From Bacteroidales bacterium UBA1256 (lineage in GTDB: Bacteria > Bacteroidota > Bacteroidia > Bacteroidales > Paludibacteraceae), in assembly GCA_002308195.1 (NCBI GenBank), contig DBVU01000049.1, positions 1 through 6,189 on the forward strand: a DNA stretch of 6,189 bases, in the 5' to 3' direction. Each line of letters opens with the position of its first letter. Within the stretch, counting starts at the first letter, position 1. Shown piece after piece: positions 6,155 to 6,189 of the stretch. A program made the translations under genes and the position numbers. The notes under the pieces were generated by a model. That model worked only from the letters and a program-made list of their open reading frames with translations. It had not been told where the DNA came from and did no database searches.

Positions 6155-6189
6155 TAGTGCGTTATTAGTGCGTTATAAGTGCGTTATAA
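6155..6189. repeat. 11-bp tandem repeat array cut by the window edge
   Basis: Three consecutive 11-base units: TAGTGCGTTAT (6155-6165), TAGTGCGTTAT (6166-6176) and AAGTGCGTTAT (6177-6187). The next two bases (AA) fit the start of a fourth unit. The minus strand has stops in all three frames across it, so it is not coding on the strand used by the neighbouring genes. The full copy number lies beyond the window. Confidence 0.85.

Overview
The window looks like chromosomal DNA from a Bacteroidales (Bacteroidota) bacterium. Three things point there. Both visible promoters have the Bacteroidota form, TTTG then 20 bases then TAnnTTTG. The starts lack Shine-Dalgarno sites and are preceded by A/T-rich leaders. 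The gene types fit: a single-chain NfnA-NfnB fusion, a PNGase F-type lipoprotein and a YjgR/HerA-like ATPase. The tRNA gene does not encode its CCA end. Everything I could support as a gene lies on the minus strand; the plus-strand open frames read as antisense shadows.

In the direction of transcription (right to left), the right end (5994-6189) is non-coding. It holds an 11-bp tandem array running off the edge, a 25-bp A/T-rich palindrome, and a canonical promoter whose -7 box lies inside a perfect 9-bp-arm palindrome. This promoter drives a 503-residue HerA/FtsK-type ATPase of the YjgR (DUF853) family (5993-4482). After 36 bases comes a 204-residue secreted protein of unknown function (4445-3831). 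A 12-bp inverted repeat begins 8 bases past its stop. It probably ends this first unit and also overlaps the next promoter.

The second unit starts with a promoter that matches the first at 30 of 35 positions. It opens with tRNA-Ser(UGA) (3736-3652). Only 16 bases later comes a lipoprotein related to peptide-N-glycosidase F (3635-2457), and 28 bases after that a 767-residue electron-bifurcating NADH:ferredoxin/NADP oxidoreductase fusion, NfnAB (2428-125). A strong hairpin terminator lies at 24-58. No promoter motif or terminator was seen between tRNA, lipoprotein and nfn, so they may share one transcript. The encoded functions (translation, N-glycan release, redox balance) have no obvious biochemical link.

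I do not see a clearly new multi-gene system. The points most worth a second look are: an 11-bp tandem repeat in the linker between the two halves of the Nfn fusion, where a one-unit change would shift the frame; a second, unrelated 11-bp array 4.5 kb away; the duplicated promoter block; the tRNA-led operon; and a glutamate-to-cysteine replacement at a catalytic position of the PNGase F homologue. All family assignments and alignments come from memory, without database searches.
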